A stretch of 58,541 bases of DNA from a virus. The notes beneath the pieces are model-generated. The model did not search any database. It was not told the origin of the DNA and saw only the letters and a list, made by a program, of their open reading frames with translations. How positions within the stretch are numbered: position 1 is the first letter of the stretch; the number at the start of each line of letters is the position of its first letter. Both the position numbers and the translations under genes were made by a program. The DNA is taken from positions 1 to 58,541 of IMG/VR virus record IMGVR_UViG_3300044715_001863, one strand, 5' to 3'. Of this stretch, positions 1 through 9,040 are shown one piece after another.

Positions 1-248
1 TCCATCGAGAACTTACTTAATTCATTGGCCCATCCTGTGATATTAAATCCGTTAGTATCCTGTATGTTAAATACCAAAGTAGAGGTGTTGTCTAGATTGC
101 TTACGTCCAGCTGCCCCCTAGAATTCGATGTGGATGAGCTAACATATAGTAGCTTGAAATCAAGAGGGGTTGGTCCAGTTGGCCCAACGTAAGCAAAGTT
201 GAGCGGATTGCCCGATTTATTAAAAAACTTTAACTTACTGTCTGCCAT
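1..248 (-). CDS. Partial virion-like protein, N-terminal part only
   Basis: The frame starts with ATG at its right end and stays open to the left edge, so only about 82 N-terminal residues are visible (beginning MADSKLKFFNKSGNPLNF). I do not recognise the family. The visible part is rich in Ser, Thr, Asn and Gly with short beta-like stretches, as in many baseplate or fibre proteins, and it lies downstream of the gp6-like gene, so a tail or baseplate role is inferred from position. Its ATG shares one base with the TAA of the gene before it (TAATG), which suggests translational coupling. Confidence 0.6.
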   Translation of the reverse strand, partial: MADSKLKFFNKSGNPLNFAYVGPTGPTPLDFKLLYVSSSTSNSRGQLDVSNLDNTSTLVFNIQDTNGFNITGWANELSKFSM

Positions 249-787
249 TAGAATACTCTCCTGTTATTTTTCTTCACTGTATAGTTAACGAAGTTACTTA
301 TCTGTTTTGTCGATTCTATTAATCCAAAAACTACCCTCTGGAAGTATTGAAGTATAGAAGCTTTTACTGGATCTCTTAGTATGACTTTAGACATAGATTT
401 CTCAAAAATCTTTTCTTTATACTCAAAACCTGTATAGATGTTGTCATTAATGCTATTTTTAACATCATCTATATTATCAGTTGGATCGAATGCATAATAG
501 ATCCTCTCCTGATTAATCTTAGGCATACCCTGCATGAGGATAACATAAGTAGCAGAAGCTGCACACGGAGCATATTTAACGGTTCCTGTTGCATTAACCG
601 TTACGTTTCTGTAACCGGTGCATCCTATATTATATGATCTTTCCTCTGCTAACTGCGTGGTTGCATACACGTCATTGGGCTGGTAATATGTACTGTTTGT
701 AGTAGGCGGAACCTTTCTTACAACAGTAAAATTTACTCCTCCTTCAGGGTCCTGGAATTGCGGTAGAAATCTATTATTTGACGCCAT
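248..787 (-). CDS. Baseplate-region protein, 179 aa, unknown
   Basis: Not recognised. It lies two bases downstream of the gp6-like wedge gene and is coupled by TAATG to the next gene, so it belongs to the baseplate operon. The N-terminal half is Thr/Asn/Tyr-rich and beta-like. The C-terminal 60 residues are basic and look helical (DPVKASILQYFQRVVFGLIE). There is no signal peptide or membrane segment. In T4 the gene after gp6 is gp7, but this protein is far too short for gp7. A small baseplate wedge or tail accessory protein is the likeliest role. Confidence 0.6.
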   Translation of the reverse strand: MASNNRFLPQFQDPEGGVNFTVVRKVPPTTNSTYYQPNDVYATTQLAEERSYNIGCTGYRNVTVNATGTVKYAPCAASATYVILMQGMPKINQERIYYAFDPTDNIDDVKNSINDNIYTGFEYKEKIFEKSMSKVILRDPVKASILQYFQRVVFGLIESTKQISNFVNYTVKKNNRRVF

Positions 788-789
788 AA

Positions 790-2535
790 TTACATTGTTC
801 TTGGTACGGTCTGGCTGTTAGAATCAATAATAACAGACTTCTGGTTCTTAGCGGATTCTGTGTTAAATGTATTAGGAACCACATAAGGTATATCAATATT
901 CAAAGAACAAGGTGCGCCATCAACGATACCTTCTTTATAGGTCACGCCGTAACGGTCTGTCCATCCTCCTCTCATTATTACTAACTCATTTCTTCCTATG
1001 AGGATGTCACCGAAAGAATCTATTCCAACCTGAGTGTTAAGTGTTGCAGCGTTTAAATTAGTAGCACCCTGCATTGTTAACTGATTTGCTTCATTCTTCT
1101 GGCTTGTAAAAAAGAAGTTAGCTGAGTCAACACCTGGTATAGATTCTAATATAGCGATAATATCAGATCTTGGTATTCTGTCTCTTCTCTTTAGATTGAG
1201 CATATAGCTTGCTATGGATCTACGGATAGTGTTCTTTATGGTAGTTGGATCGTTGCCTTCAAATATCGTAACAGAAGCGTTACCAACTATCCTAGTTATA
1301 GCTGGATCAATTATCTTTAACACGGTAGTAGCTATCATCTGTCCTGAATCCTCCAGAAGATTTATTATAGCTAATTTCATTTCAGGTGAAAGTATAAACT
1401 CCGCTGTGGGTATATCAAAGTAATCCTGGTTTGATTCTAGGTTGAGAGTTATATCTGGAACTAGATAAATGTAAACTATATTATCATCGTCCAAATATTC
1501 ATCTTCAAAAGTAGAGTAAGCATGTATTTGCGAGAAAATATTTAATCTTGTCAAATATATTTCATACGATTGTGGATTTGCCAGAACGAACGCTCTACTA
1601 GTATAGGGTGCAACCAATCTTATAAGTTCAGTACTCTCGGGATCGCTACCAAACAAAGGATCAACCTCATTTCTGATATTAACACAATCATTAAGATTAA
1701 GCTGCTGTCCAAATAGATCGGTCCCTAAAGTTGTGAATCTATAAGTAATTGGCTTATCTGCTGTTGATCTAAGATTTCCTTGTCCTCCTAGTGTCTGTAT
1801 GTACTCTATTCTTATTATAGATCCAGGAGGTGGAACCTTGCCAAAATTACCATTACCAAAATAGACATCAATTCCCTGTGAAATACCGGTTCTTACTATG
1901 AAAGTAGATCCCTGCAAAGGCATATCATAAAAAGAATCATATCTTTTCCACTTCTCCTCATTCACATAAACGTTCACATAATATTGATCAATAAAAGCTC
2001 CCGATTTAGAAGGTATGTTAAAAGATTGAAGTGCAAGTCCAGTCCCCGTAACAGTCGCATTTTGAACTGTTCCCTGTGCTATCTTAACCCTTAGAGTGTT
2101 ATTGGGCACAAGATTGAAGGTAACCGTCGGAGAGGGTAACATCATAGAATAGTACTTACCGTTCTGTATACATTGAACCTGTGTGTTGTTCGCTATTATA
2201 ACTGATCCCCCACCAACTGGAGCAGTATTAAGATTCCATTGTATTGAGATCTCGCCCTGAGCTGTAGATGCTCTACCTGGATCATACCCAGATAGTCTAG
2301 CTATGCTCTTCACTGAGTAGTCCCGTGTTGCTTGATAAATGTTCAATTCGGTAATTGAGTCCTCTATGAAATAAAGGATCATCTGCGATAGGTTCTGTAA
2401 TACAAAAAGTATTTGTCCCCAAGCTGAAGCAGCGGTAAATACGTTTCTAGACTGATTGTATGTTCTCTGTAGAAAAACATAAGTGTCCGATAAGAGACCG
2501 CTGATTAGAATTCTATTCTTTTGATATATGTTCAT
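790..2535 (-). CDS. gp6: Baseplate wedge protein, gp6 / gpJ-like
   Basis: A 581-residue baseplate J-type protein, slightly shorter than T4 gp6 (660 aa). Residues 72-94 hold the usual core of the family (DYSVKSIARLSGYDP followed by a Ser/Ala/Gly-rich turn). Further on come beta-rich repeats and a C-terminal region with the acidic-helix pattern of gp6. In T4, gp6 dimers form the iris that ties the baseplate wedges together. It follows the gp25-like gene with a 5-base gap, the same pairing as in T4 and most contractile tails. The leader has no Shine-Dalgarno sequence. Assignment is from motif plus synteny. Confidence 0.85.
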   Translation of the reverse strand: MNIYQKNRILISGLLSDTYVFLQRTYNQSRNVFTAASAWGQILFVLQNLSQMILYFIEDSITELNIYQATRDYSVKSIARLSGYDPGRASTAQGEISIQWNLNTAPVGGGSVIIANNTQVQCIQNGKYYSMMLPSPTVTFNLVPNNTLRVKIAQGTVQNATVTGTGLALQSFNIPSKSGAFIDQYYVNVYVNEEKWKRYDSFYDMPLQGSTFIVRTGISQGIDVYFGNGNFGKVPPPGSIIRIEYIQTLGGQGNLRSTADKPITYRFTTLGTDLFGQQLNLNDCVNIRNEVDPLFGSDPESTELIRLVAPYTSRAFVLANPQSYEIYLTRLNIFSQIHAYSTFEDEYLDDDNIVYIYLVPDITLNLESNQDYFDIPTAEFILSPEMKLAIINLLEDSGQMIATTVLKIIDPAITRIVGNASVTIFEGNDPTTIKNTIRRSIASYMLNLKRRDRIPRSDIIAILESIPGVDSANFFFTSQKNEANQLTMQGATNLNAATLNTQVGIDSFGDILIGRNELVIMRGGWTDRYGVTYKEGIVDGAPCSLNIDIPYVVPNTFNTESAKNQKSVIIDSNSQTVPRTM

Positions 2536-2540
2536 GCTTT

Positions 2541-2912
2541 TTAACTTAACTTTAAACTAACAACTGGACTTTGATCGCCTTGGTATGGCAAAAGAAAATC
2601 TAGAAATGCTATATCCCTATTCGTACCCAAATAAAACTTCAAATCATATGTTCCACCGAGTACTCTAAAAAGCGGGCAATATGTTGACAGATGAAGATCT
2701 AGCTCTTTTCTTATAGAGTCCTGAGATAGATTTAATTCGAAAATTAAAGATTCCAAGGCAAGCCCAAATTTAGGATCACCTAAAACTTCACCCTTGTCTG
2801 TCAAGAGCATCATTTTAAGCTGGCCAACACAGATCTCTATTGGATCTGTGACCTCTAAGATGTAAGGTACGTAATTAGGATCTTGTGGATCTCTGTTGTA
2901 AATGTCTCTCAT
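2541..2912 (-). CDS. gp25: Baseplate wedge protein gp25 (GPW/gp25 family)
   Basis: A 123-residue protein of the GPW/gp25 (lysozyme-like fold) family, typical length. The diagnostic stretch is at residues 36-50 (LLTDKGEVLGDPKFG), followed by the helix ALESLIFEL. T4 gp25 sits at the core of the baseplate wedge and helps start sheath assembly. It is the first gene of a baseplate operon: a GATATATA late-type promoter motif lies 13 bases before its ATG, and the gp6-like gene follows at once. Confidence 0.9.
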   Translation of the reverse strand: MRDIYNRDPQDPNYVPYILEVTDPIEICVGQLKMMLLTDKGEVLGDPKFGLALESLIFELNLSQDSIRKELDLHLSTYCPLFRVLGGTYDLKFYLGTNRDIAFLDFLLPYQGDQSPVVSLKLS

Positions 2913-2925
2913 CCCTATTTTTGTT

Positions 2926-2933
2926 TATATATC
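2926..2933 (-). promoter_or_regulatory. Candidate late promoter (GATATATA)
   Basis: The minus strand reads GATATATAAAC, 13 bases before the gp25 start. It is one of a recurring set of motifs resembling the T4 late promoter TATAAATA. Confidence 0.5.
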
Positions 2934-2986
2934 GATCAAAATAAAGGGAGCTAAATGCTATCTACAATAAACTCACTGTGTATTTT

Positions 2987-3793
2987 TTAATTCCACTGTA
3001 AGAAATAACTAGGAGTGTTCTCACCATTGATCATATCCATGACCTCCTGTAACTCTTCGGTTCCGGCGCTAATGACATCCGTTGCATTTACTTGAACTCC
3101 ACCAGGTAGATTATAGTTAAATGTCCCGAGCATTCTTCCTAAAGCTATCTTGGACTTAGCGATACAATATCTAACAAACAATTCGTCATCGAAAAGATAC
3201 TCGTCACCTATTTTAACAAAACATCTCACATATAGATCGTATCCGCCATTCCCGCTCGAAAATCCTTGAGCTAACTGTGAATTAGAATTACTATTTGAAC
3301 CCCCTACTCCTGATCTATTTGGATCACGTCCTTGAATGGTAAGTCTCTTTGAGTTCTTATTCCATTTGAAAGCATAGGTAGCTAATAGATAAGCCTTAGC
3401 CAAATCAAAATAGGAGTACATAACTGTTCTATAAACAAGATTATCACCAATAAAAGGAGATAGCAGCAGTTCGGAACCAAGGAGTTTAGAATCACCAAAA
3501 TCCTTATCTGGATTACCACTAACACCCGCTCCACCCACGTCTCTAACTTCATATACTGATACAATCGAATCAGGGAGTGTCAGTTGTCTAGTTGCCCTCC
3601 ATTCAGGATGTGCAAAAACAGCTTTACCGATTATGAACATTCTATCCTCAACAGAATATTGATAGTTATCATAGAACCAATCCTTGGCTCTCTTTATAAT
3701 CCTTCTAACCTCTTGTTCATTAAGGGAATAAGGAAGACCGCAGCTGAAATTAAGCGCGTCTGTAATTTCTTGGATTAATTCTGTTTCAGTCAT
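2987..3793 (-). CDS. Virion structural protein, 268 aa, probable neck or tail component
   Basis: No confident family match. The N-terminus is a charged helical segment (residues 1-45, with SLNEQEVRRIIKRAKDWFYD). Beta-rich stretches follow, then a Gly/Ser/Asn-rich linker near residues 160-185, and a C-terminal helical part with ELFVRYCIAKSKIALGRML. This helix plus beta-sandwich plus linker build is common in phage connector and tail proteins. It is separated from gp25 by a short promoter-bearing gap. Calling it a connector or tail component is inference from build and location. Confidence 0.5.
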   Translation of the reverse strand: MTETELIQEITDALNFSCGLPYSLNEQEVRRIIKRAKDWFYDNYQYSVEDRMFIIGKAVFAHPEWRATRQLTLPDSIVSVYEVRDVGGAGVSGNPDKDFGDSKLLGSELLLSPFIGDNLVYRTVMYSYFDLAKAYLLATYAFKWNKNSKRLTIQGRDPNRSGVGGSNSNSNSQLAQGFSSGNGGYDLYVRCFVKIGDEYLFDDELFVRYCIAKSKIALGRMLGTFNYNLPGGVQVNATDVISAGTEELQEVMDMINGENTPSYFLQWN

Positions 3794-3801
3794 GGTGAAG
3801 T

Positions 3802-5208
3802 TTAATAATTCATATCGCCAAATTTGGCTCCTTTATATTTATCGTTTAGGTCCTGAAGTCTTTTATCAGTTATGAATCTTTCATTTCTAACCTCGTTCCA
3901 TCCCTTGACTTTTTTAGTGTCCTTACTTAATTCAGCATATTCACCAAGTATACCTGCTCTTAGCACTCCGCCATCAATCTCGCAATTGATAGATTTCTGT
4001 TCACAGTTTATGTAGCAGTCCTTAAGCTTATTAGTAGGTTCAACAGAGCATGCTTCTATTCTAGAATTAAGAACATCTGTACCTCTTACTAGGTAGCATT
4101 CATCTAGATTTGATTTGTTAATCTTAGAATCGTATATGTTGCACTTCTTTAAATAAGAACCCTTTATATCGCAATCAATCACGTCAAAATCGTAGATCTC
4201 AAAAGAATTTCTAGACCTTGCACCTTTAAGTTGGCATCTCCCTGTGGATGTGTCATAATTAAAAAAGCAATCTGTTATACCGCCTTCTATAACAAGATCA
4301 AATACCTTATCCCTGATTGCAGGGAAATATGTTCTTAGATTACCGTCAAATCCTTTAAGATCTATAAATATCTTGAAGTCGGGATAATATCTAAGGAAAA
4401 GCTCAGGTTTAGAGAAGCATTTTACAACATTAGCATAATCCTTCATCATTGATTTTAGCTTATCTAGGTCCTCCTTACTATAGCCTCCCATTCTTTTGCT
4501 AACTATATCATAGAGATACAGAATGATATATTCAACAACCTCTCTGATTGGCTCTATCTTTTTCTGATAATCCTTACCACCTAAATACCTGAACTCTAAA
4601 TATCCATCAGGAGCCTTTGTGAAATTCACACCATAGTACTTGTCACTAGGTGTCTTAAACATCATTGGGTCTATAGTGCTAATATTCTCCAATATCATGT
4701 ATCTACTTCTGGGTAAAACCCTTTTTATAGATTTAGCATAGACATTCTTTGTTCTGTTACCAAACTTAGAATAAATGAAATTCTCGTCAATACCAAGGAT
4801 GAACTTTAAATGATCCATCGTTTGTATCGCATTTTTAAGATTGGCTCTCTCCGGGTTAAAACTAACTGAGAATTGGAAAGCGCATTTATCGCTTGTCCAT
4901 CCATTCTCGTCTATCCATTTTAGGATCTTGATCATAACAGGTATAGCCTCGTTATAACTCATTGGACCAGTAACAAGTTCTAACATACTTATACCCCCCG
5001 AGTAATCCGGCTCTAACTTGAATCTCTCCCTGTTAACCGGTATATCCGAGTGGTATTTATTAGATACATCTACTTTTTTACCGAGAAGTTTCGAAAGAGC
5101 ATCAGCAGCTCTTCCTTTGGTAACATTGGAAAAGAATTCGAATTCAAACCCAACATCAGACAAAGAAAGAGCCTGAGCTTTTTCAAAATGGTTTCTATTA
5201 TCCTTCAT
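3802..5208 (-). CDS. Amidoligase-like enzyme with C-terminal pentapeptide-like beta-helix
   Basis: A 468-residue protein. The N-terminal 280 residues match the amidoligase (COOH-NH2 ligase, glutamine-synthetase-like fold) pattern: GFEFEFF at 20-26, a Tyr/Ser/Gly turn then ELVTGPM at 77-83, and VNFTKAPDGYLEFRYLGG at 194-211. Family members form amide bonds on peptides or proteins using ATP. Residues about 307-420 form a run of five-residue-like steps (CDIKGSYLKKCNIYDSKI, then more), suggesting a right-handed beta-helix. It overlaps the S1-protein gene by 11 bases and sits inside the baseplate cluster. The substrate is unknown; protein modification of virion or host target is inference. Confidence 0.7.
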   Translation of the reverse strand: MKDNRNHFEKAQALSLSDVGFEFEFFSNVTKGRAADALSKLLGKKVDVSNKYHSDIPVNRERFKLEPDYSGGISMLELVTGPMSYNEAIPVMIKILKWIDENGWTSDKCAFQFSVSFNPERANLKNAIQTMDHLKFILGIDENFIYSKFGNRTKNVYAKSIKRVLPRSRYMILENISTIDPMMFKTPSDKYYGVNFTKAPDGYLEFRYLGGKDYQKKIEPIREVVEYIILYLYDIVSKRMGGYSKEDLDKLKSMMKDYANVVKCFSKPELFLRYYPDFKIFIDLKGFDGNLRTYFPAIRDKVFDLVIEGGITDCFFNYDTSTGRCQLKGARSRNSFEIYDFDVIDCDIKGSYLKKCNIYDSKINKSNLDECYLVRGTDVLNSRIEACSVEPTNKLKDCYINCEQKSINCEIDGGVLRAGILGEYAELSKDTKKVKGWNEVRNERFITDKRLQDLNDKYKGAKFGDMNY

Positions 5209-6367
5209 TTATGGATTTAGCAAATATTTTTCCTGTGTGAACGTCTATCTTCCATATTAATATTTCAATAGGATCACCAGTCTTAGCATTTCTATCGCCT
5301 TTACCCAAATGCTCGGAACTTATAAATGCCATTAGACCAATATCGCTTATCTCTATAAGCACTCCATTTTTTCTTTTGTGCTTGATGAGAGCTTGCATTG
5401 GCTCTATTGTGCCTTCCTCGACACGAGTCTCAATATCATAAAGAATTACGTTTCTTTCTAAGGGTCTATCTAGCGTTAGAGTCAATTTATTGTTCTCTTT
5501 AATCTCCTTCACATAGAATTCTATCTCGTCACCTGAACAAAGTTTGGACAATTCATCGTCACTCTCGAACTCGCTCTTATGGATCAAGCCAGTATAGATC
5601 TCCTCCCACTCAACAAAAACTCCAAATGGGCTTGTTCCAGTGATGGAGCCTTTATATTTCCTGGTTAGGTCAAGCTCTTGAATCTTCTGCTCCATAATCT
5701 TGGAAATATACTTCTTGTAAGAAACAATGAAGGTATCTTTTGCCTCTATATAGCCTTCCATCATTACGTGTATATCCTTTCCAATATAGGATTCGAAATC
5801 CTTGATCTTATTAGCTGCAGCCAAGGATCCAGGCATGAAACACTTAATACCACAAAGATCGACAATATATCCACCTTTATTTATGCTCTCAACCTTTACT
5901 TTATAAGCTGTAGTTTCTTTTTTGATTTGATCAAAAAGTTCAGACTTCAGCGTCTTTATATAATGCTCAACAACAGATCCAAGATATCCCTTAGGAGTTC
6001 TTCTAACGTGAGCTTCTATTCTAGTACCTACTGTAAAATCAATACCCTCGATATTTAATTTTTCAGCATCCCTTCTTTCCTTCTTCAGGTCAATATAAAT
6101 TGTTTGACCTGAGTCAGTCTGGGCAAAAGCCTCTTCTTCAGTTAAAGCAACAATTTTACAAGGGTACATTCTGCCATCAACTAGATCCTTAGCTAGATCA
6201 TTCCAATCTAGTCCTTCAGAATGCTTAGCGTATGCCGCAGCAAGTTCTTCAGCATAATCAGCATGACAATAAATAGTCATCCCGTGATTATTCTTAATTT
6301 TTTTGTTAGGCTTAAATCCGTTTGAATTTTCCCAACTGAATTCTTCATTTTCGAATTCTTGATACAT
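5198..6367 (-). CDS. Four-S1-domain RNA-binding protein (ribosomal S1-like)
   Basis: About 389 residues with four OB-fold S1-type repeats at roughly residues 66-136, 153-219, 237-302 and 320-388. The third is the clearest (YKGSITGTSPFGVFVEWEE, then GLIHKSEF). The start used is the ATG one codon inside a TTG that also opens the frame. S1 domains bind single-stranded RNA; in bacteria S1 brings mRNA to the 30S subunit. Because genes here lack Shine-Dalgarno sequences, a role in phage mRNA translation is attractive but inferred. A GATATATA motif lies about 38 bases upstream. An RNA-stability role is the main alternative. Confidence 0.8.
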   Translation of the reverse strand: MYQEFENEEFSWENSNGFKPNKKIKNNHGMTIYCHADYAEELAAAYAKHSEGLDWNDLAKDLVDGRMYPCKIVALTEEEAFAQTDSGQTIYIDLKKERRDAEKLNIEGIDFTVGTRIEAHVRRTPKGYLGSVVEHYIKTLKSELFDQIKKETTAYKVKVESINKGGYIVDLCGIKCFMPGSLAAANKIKDFESYIGKDIHVMMEGYIEAKDTFIVSYKKYISKIMEQKIQELDLTRKYKGSITGTSPFGVFVEWEEIYTGLIHKSEFESDDELSKLCSGDEIEFYVKEIKENNKLTLTLDRPLERNVILYDIETRVEEGTIEPMQALIKHKRKNGVLIEISDIGLMAFISSEHLGKGDRNAKTGDPIEILIWKIDVHTGKIFAKSINEG

Positions 6368-6405
6368 CAATTTTAGTTTTAAATGGTTAATATTAGTTTC
6401 TTATG

Positions 6406-6413
6406 TATATATC
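6406..6413 (-). promoter_or_regulatory. Candidate late promoter (GATATATA)
   Basis: The minus strand reads CTGATATATACATAAG in the gap before the S1-like gene. Same recurring motif as at other gene starts. Confidence 0.45.
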
Positions 6414-6426
6414 AGATAGCAAAAGT

Positions 6427-8355
6427 TTAAAATACGAGCAAAACAAATCCAGGGGTCGGAACAGTTGCAGGTCCTGCCTGAGTTGATCCAGTATATAGAA
6501 ACTTCAGAGAAAGCAAATGTAATGCAAAAGAAACTGCGAGTTTAGTTGAAACCGCTTTAGAAACTAGATTTTGGCTCTTTGTTGCTTCTAGCAAGGCCTT
6601 CTGTGATTCTATAAGGGAAAGAAGAGCTTTAAATTCTTCAGATTCGATAGAATTGGAAAGCGAAGCTGCTTTTTCTACAAGCCCATTTGGATCTAATTCA
6701 GGATTAAAGACGGGATTCAATCCTGCATTAAAAGACAGTCTCAATTTATTAGCAAGCGTAAACGGAAGACCTGGAAAAATTATAGTAAAAAGTCCAGGAG
6801 CTGGTATGCTAGCAGGAAGTACCGGCGGATTGGCTGCAAAGCAAGTAGGAACCAATCCCAATATAGTCCAATATAGGACTACACTAGATGACATAACTAG
6901 ATAAGGATCGCTCTTAGACATAAGATCAGCTATCTTAGCATCCAATCCGAAATTTATCAACTTTTGTTGGAAGTCAGCGGACAGAGACCCTAGTACACCA
7001 TTAATTGAATCTTTTGCGCTTTTTACAGCATCCTGCTCCTGTACAGCAGCGGACGGATAAATTGGCCCGCCAGGAGGAAATCTATATGTCTCGTTTTGAC
7101 TTCCGGCTGGGTAACCATTCTGTCCAAAAACTTTATTTATAGTGAATCTTTCCTGAGATCTAGTAGATAAATCAGTTACCACTACGCTTAAATCCTCAGA
7201 TCCATTTAATGTAAACCTTATGTCAATTACCGGTGTACCAGCAAGGCCATATTGTATGTTATTAAGGGTAACGTCCCGTAATACAGAAACATCGCTTCCC
7301 GCTTTTATTGCAATTTTAAATTGGACCTCCTTCTGAAAATCACCTACTGTAGTCACAGATCGGGAGCTAACAGTAGGAAAAATAGAATTCTCTTCTATTA
7401 TAGATATAAAATTTTCACCGTCCGATGATATTCCTAGAGAAGAAGGGGTTGTCTTGGCTGAGTCAGAAAATGTCTCATCTGATGCATTTGCCAAACTCTT
7501 AGAAATATAAGGGGTTATTATCTCTATCCATTTCTGAAGTTCTGTAGAATAAAGACTTAGAAATATATTGTCTATATCGTTTCTAACTGCCTGAGTTCCA
7601 CTGTCCGATCCCGTGTTTGCTCTTACCGCTTGATCCAATCTATCCTTTCTATCGTCATTTAGAGTTTTTACAAGATAGCTATATAGGTCATTAAAGGTTA
7701 AAGCTCCAATGCCTCTAGAATTTATCTCATCCTGGGCATCCTCTTTCGCATCCTCTCTATCGTATGTTAATATCGTATTGATACCGGGGAGAAATCCGTA
7801 CCTAGCTATACCGCTCTTAGCTTTTTGTAATGTGTTACCAAATATAGAAACCTTCGTATTACCTACGTTATTAAAATCTACTTTAGCTTTGTAGTTAAAT
7901 ATCTTGGTTGATTCTTTGCCGTCCGTCTCATGTAGGAAAAAATTCCAAGTACCATTTTTTCTAATATCCTCAAGATCGTCCTGGGATACTAGATTAAATA
8001 TATCATCTATGGATTGATCCTGAACCTGAGGCTGTTCTTTAAACGCCTTTTGCTCCTCCTCGGAAGGTATGGGGCTGGACCCATCGAAATATTTCTCGTC
8101 TCCCTGTAACTGTTTGAAAGTTTTCTGTGAGTTCTGTAGAAGAAAAAAGCCAAGTCCAAATCCAAGATCTAATATAGGCTTGAAGCTCTGTGCTAAATTA
8201 CCATTTAAAGCATTTCCTGCGGGAATAGCCTTAGCACCTTTTATGGTATTAACATAATATTCAGATAGTTTTTTGCCGGTCTGAAAGGGACCGCTAGATT
8301 GGTTAGAAGATAAAAAGTTAGAAAAATCCGTTATAAATTGCTGCCAATTAGCCAT
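6427..8355 (-). CDS. Large baseplate/tail virion protein, 642 aa, unknown family
   Basis: I do not recognise a domain. The protein is Ser/Asn/Gln-rich. It has a hydrophobic patch near residues 70-85 (LDLGFGLGFFLLQNS), a helical acidic segment (about 90-230), a beta-rich centre and a C-terminal half with hydrophobic stretches rich in Pro and Ala (ILGLVPTCFAANPPVLPASI). It lies directly after the gp5-like spike gene with a two-base gap, so it is almost certainly co-expressed with the hub. The start ATG is preceded by the gp5 stop without a Shine-Dalgarno sequence. Confidence 0.55.
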   Translation of the reverse strand: MANWQQFITDFSNFLSSNQSSGPFQTGKKLSEYYVNTIKGAKAIPAGNALNGNLAQSFKPILDLGFGLGFFLLQNSQKTFKQLQGDEKYFDGSSPIPSEEEQKAFKEQPQVQDQSIDDIFNLVSQDDLEDIRKNGTWNFFLHETDGKESTKIFNYKAKVDFNNVGNTKVSIFGNTLQKAKSGIARYGFLPGINTILTYDREDAKEDAQDEINSRGIGALTFNDLYSYLVKTLNDDRKDRLDQAVRANTGSDSGTQAVRNDIDNIFLSLYSTELQKWIEIITPYISKSLANASDETFSDSAKTTPSSLGISSDGENFISIIEENSIFPTVSSRSVTTVGDFQKEVQFKIAIKAGSDVSVLRDVTLNNIQYGLAGTPVIDIRFTLNGSEDLSVVVTDLSTRSQERFTINKVFGQNGYPAGSQNETYRFPPGGPIYPSAAVQEQDAVKSAKDSINGVLGSLSADFQQKLINFGLDAKIADLMSKSDPYLVMSSSVVLYWTILGLVPTCFAANPPVLPASIPAPGLFTIIFPGLPFTLANKLRLSFNAGLNPVFNPELDPNGLVEKAASLSNSIESEEFKALLSLIESQKALLEATKSQNLVSKAVSTKLAVSFALHLLSLKFLYTGSTQAGPATVPTPGFVLLVF

Positions 8356-8357
8356 CC

Positions 8358-9038
8358 TTACCTAGTTTTAGTGATGAAACTCAATTGAGCTGTTGTCATC
8401 GGTGAAGCAGGAGGGGAGGATGGTCCTGCTGGTGTAGCATGTGTGTGCTGATTAAAGAAGCTTAAAAATGTATCACCAAGTATAACCTTTTCCAATGTAC
8501 TAGTACCGCTACCTAGTTCTATATTTCCAGATTCTATGATAACTTTGCTATTCTCCATTCTAATCTCATCGTCACCCATTTTTACAACCACTCTAAGCTG
8601 ACCACCATTCTGTGTGTCCAGTTGTATTTTTGCATTATCTAATTCAAAAACAACACCATCCTTATACGTATAGTACATATGCAAAGGACCGGGTTTTGCC
8701 TCGGAATCATATATTAAATAGTTTGCACCCGTGTAACAGTTATCCTCCTGCATCTTATCCAAAAGATCACTAGATATCTCCTTAATATAGTGATAGGTAA
8801 TCTTATAGTAATTATTCTCCTCGAAGTGAACCGCTACAACAGCTCCCAATCTAGGTATAGTCAGGTTACCCCCTCCGCCACCTCCGCCAAAAGATAATCC
8901 AGCGATTTGTTCTGCCCAAGGGAGATCCTCTACTGCAACATCATCGAAAAATCCAAAAGCACGGATTTTTGCCCTAGCCTCTTTTAGAGGATCATCTATG
9001 TCTACTATTATCCCCAGTAGGGTTCTTTCACTTGGCAT
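8358..9038 (-). CDS. gp5: Baseplate central spike, gp5/gpV-like OB-fold protein
   Basis: A 226-residue spike protein. The N-terminal OB-fold runs to about residue 110 (LLGIIVDIDDPLKEARAKIR, then RLGAVVAVHFEENNYYKITY). A Gly-only loop of seven Gly is at 51-57. Residues 125-180 read as a beta-helix needle with alternating short strands, and the end carries HTHATPAGPSSPP, typical of gpV-type spikes. T4 gp5 carries a lysozyme domain between these parts (575 aa); none is present here. It lies next to gp27-like and tail-tube-junction-like genes, as expected for the hub. Confidence 0.85.
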   Translation of the reverse strand: MPSERTLLGIIVDIDDPLKEARAKIRAFGFFDDVAVEDLPWAEQIAGLSFGGGGGGGNLTIPRLGAVVAVHFEENNYYKITYHYIKEISSDLLDKMQEDNCYTGANYLIYDSEAKPGPLHMYYTYKDGVVFELDNAKIQLDTQNGGQLRVVVKMGDDEIRMENSKVIIESGNIELGSGTSTLEKVILGDTFLSFFNQHTHATPAGPSSPPASPMTTAQLSFITKTR

Positions 9039-9040
9039 AG

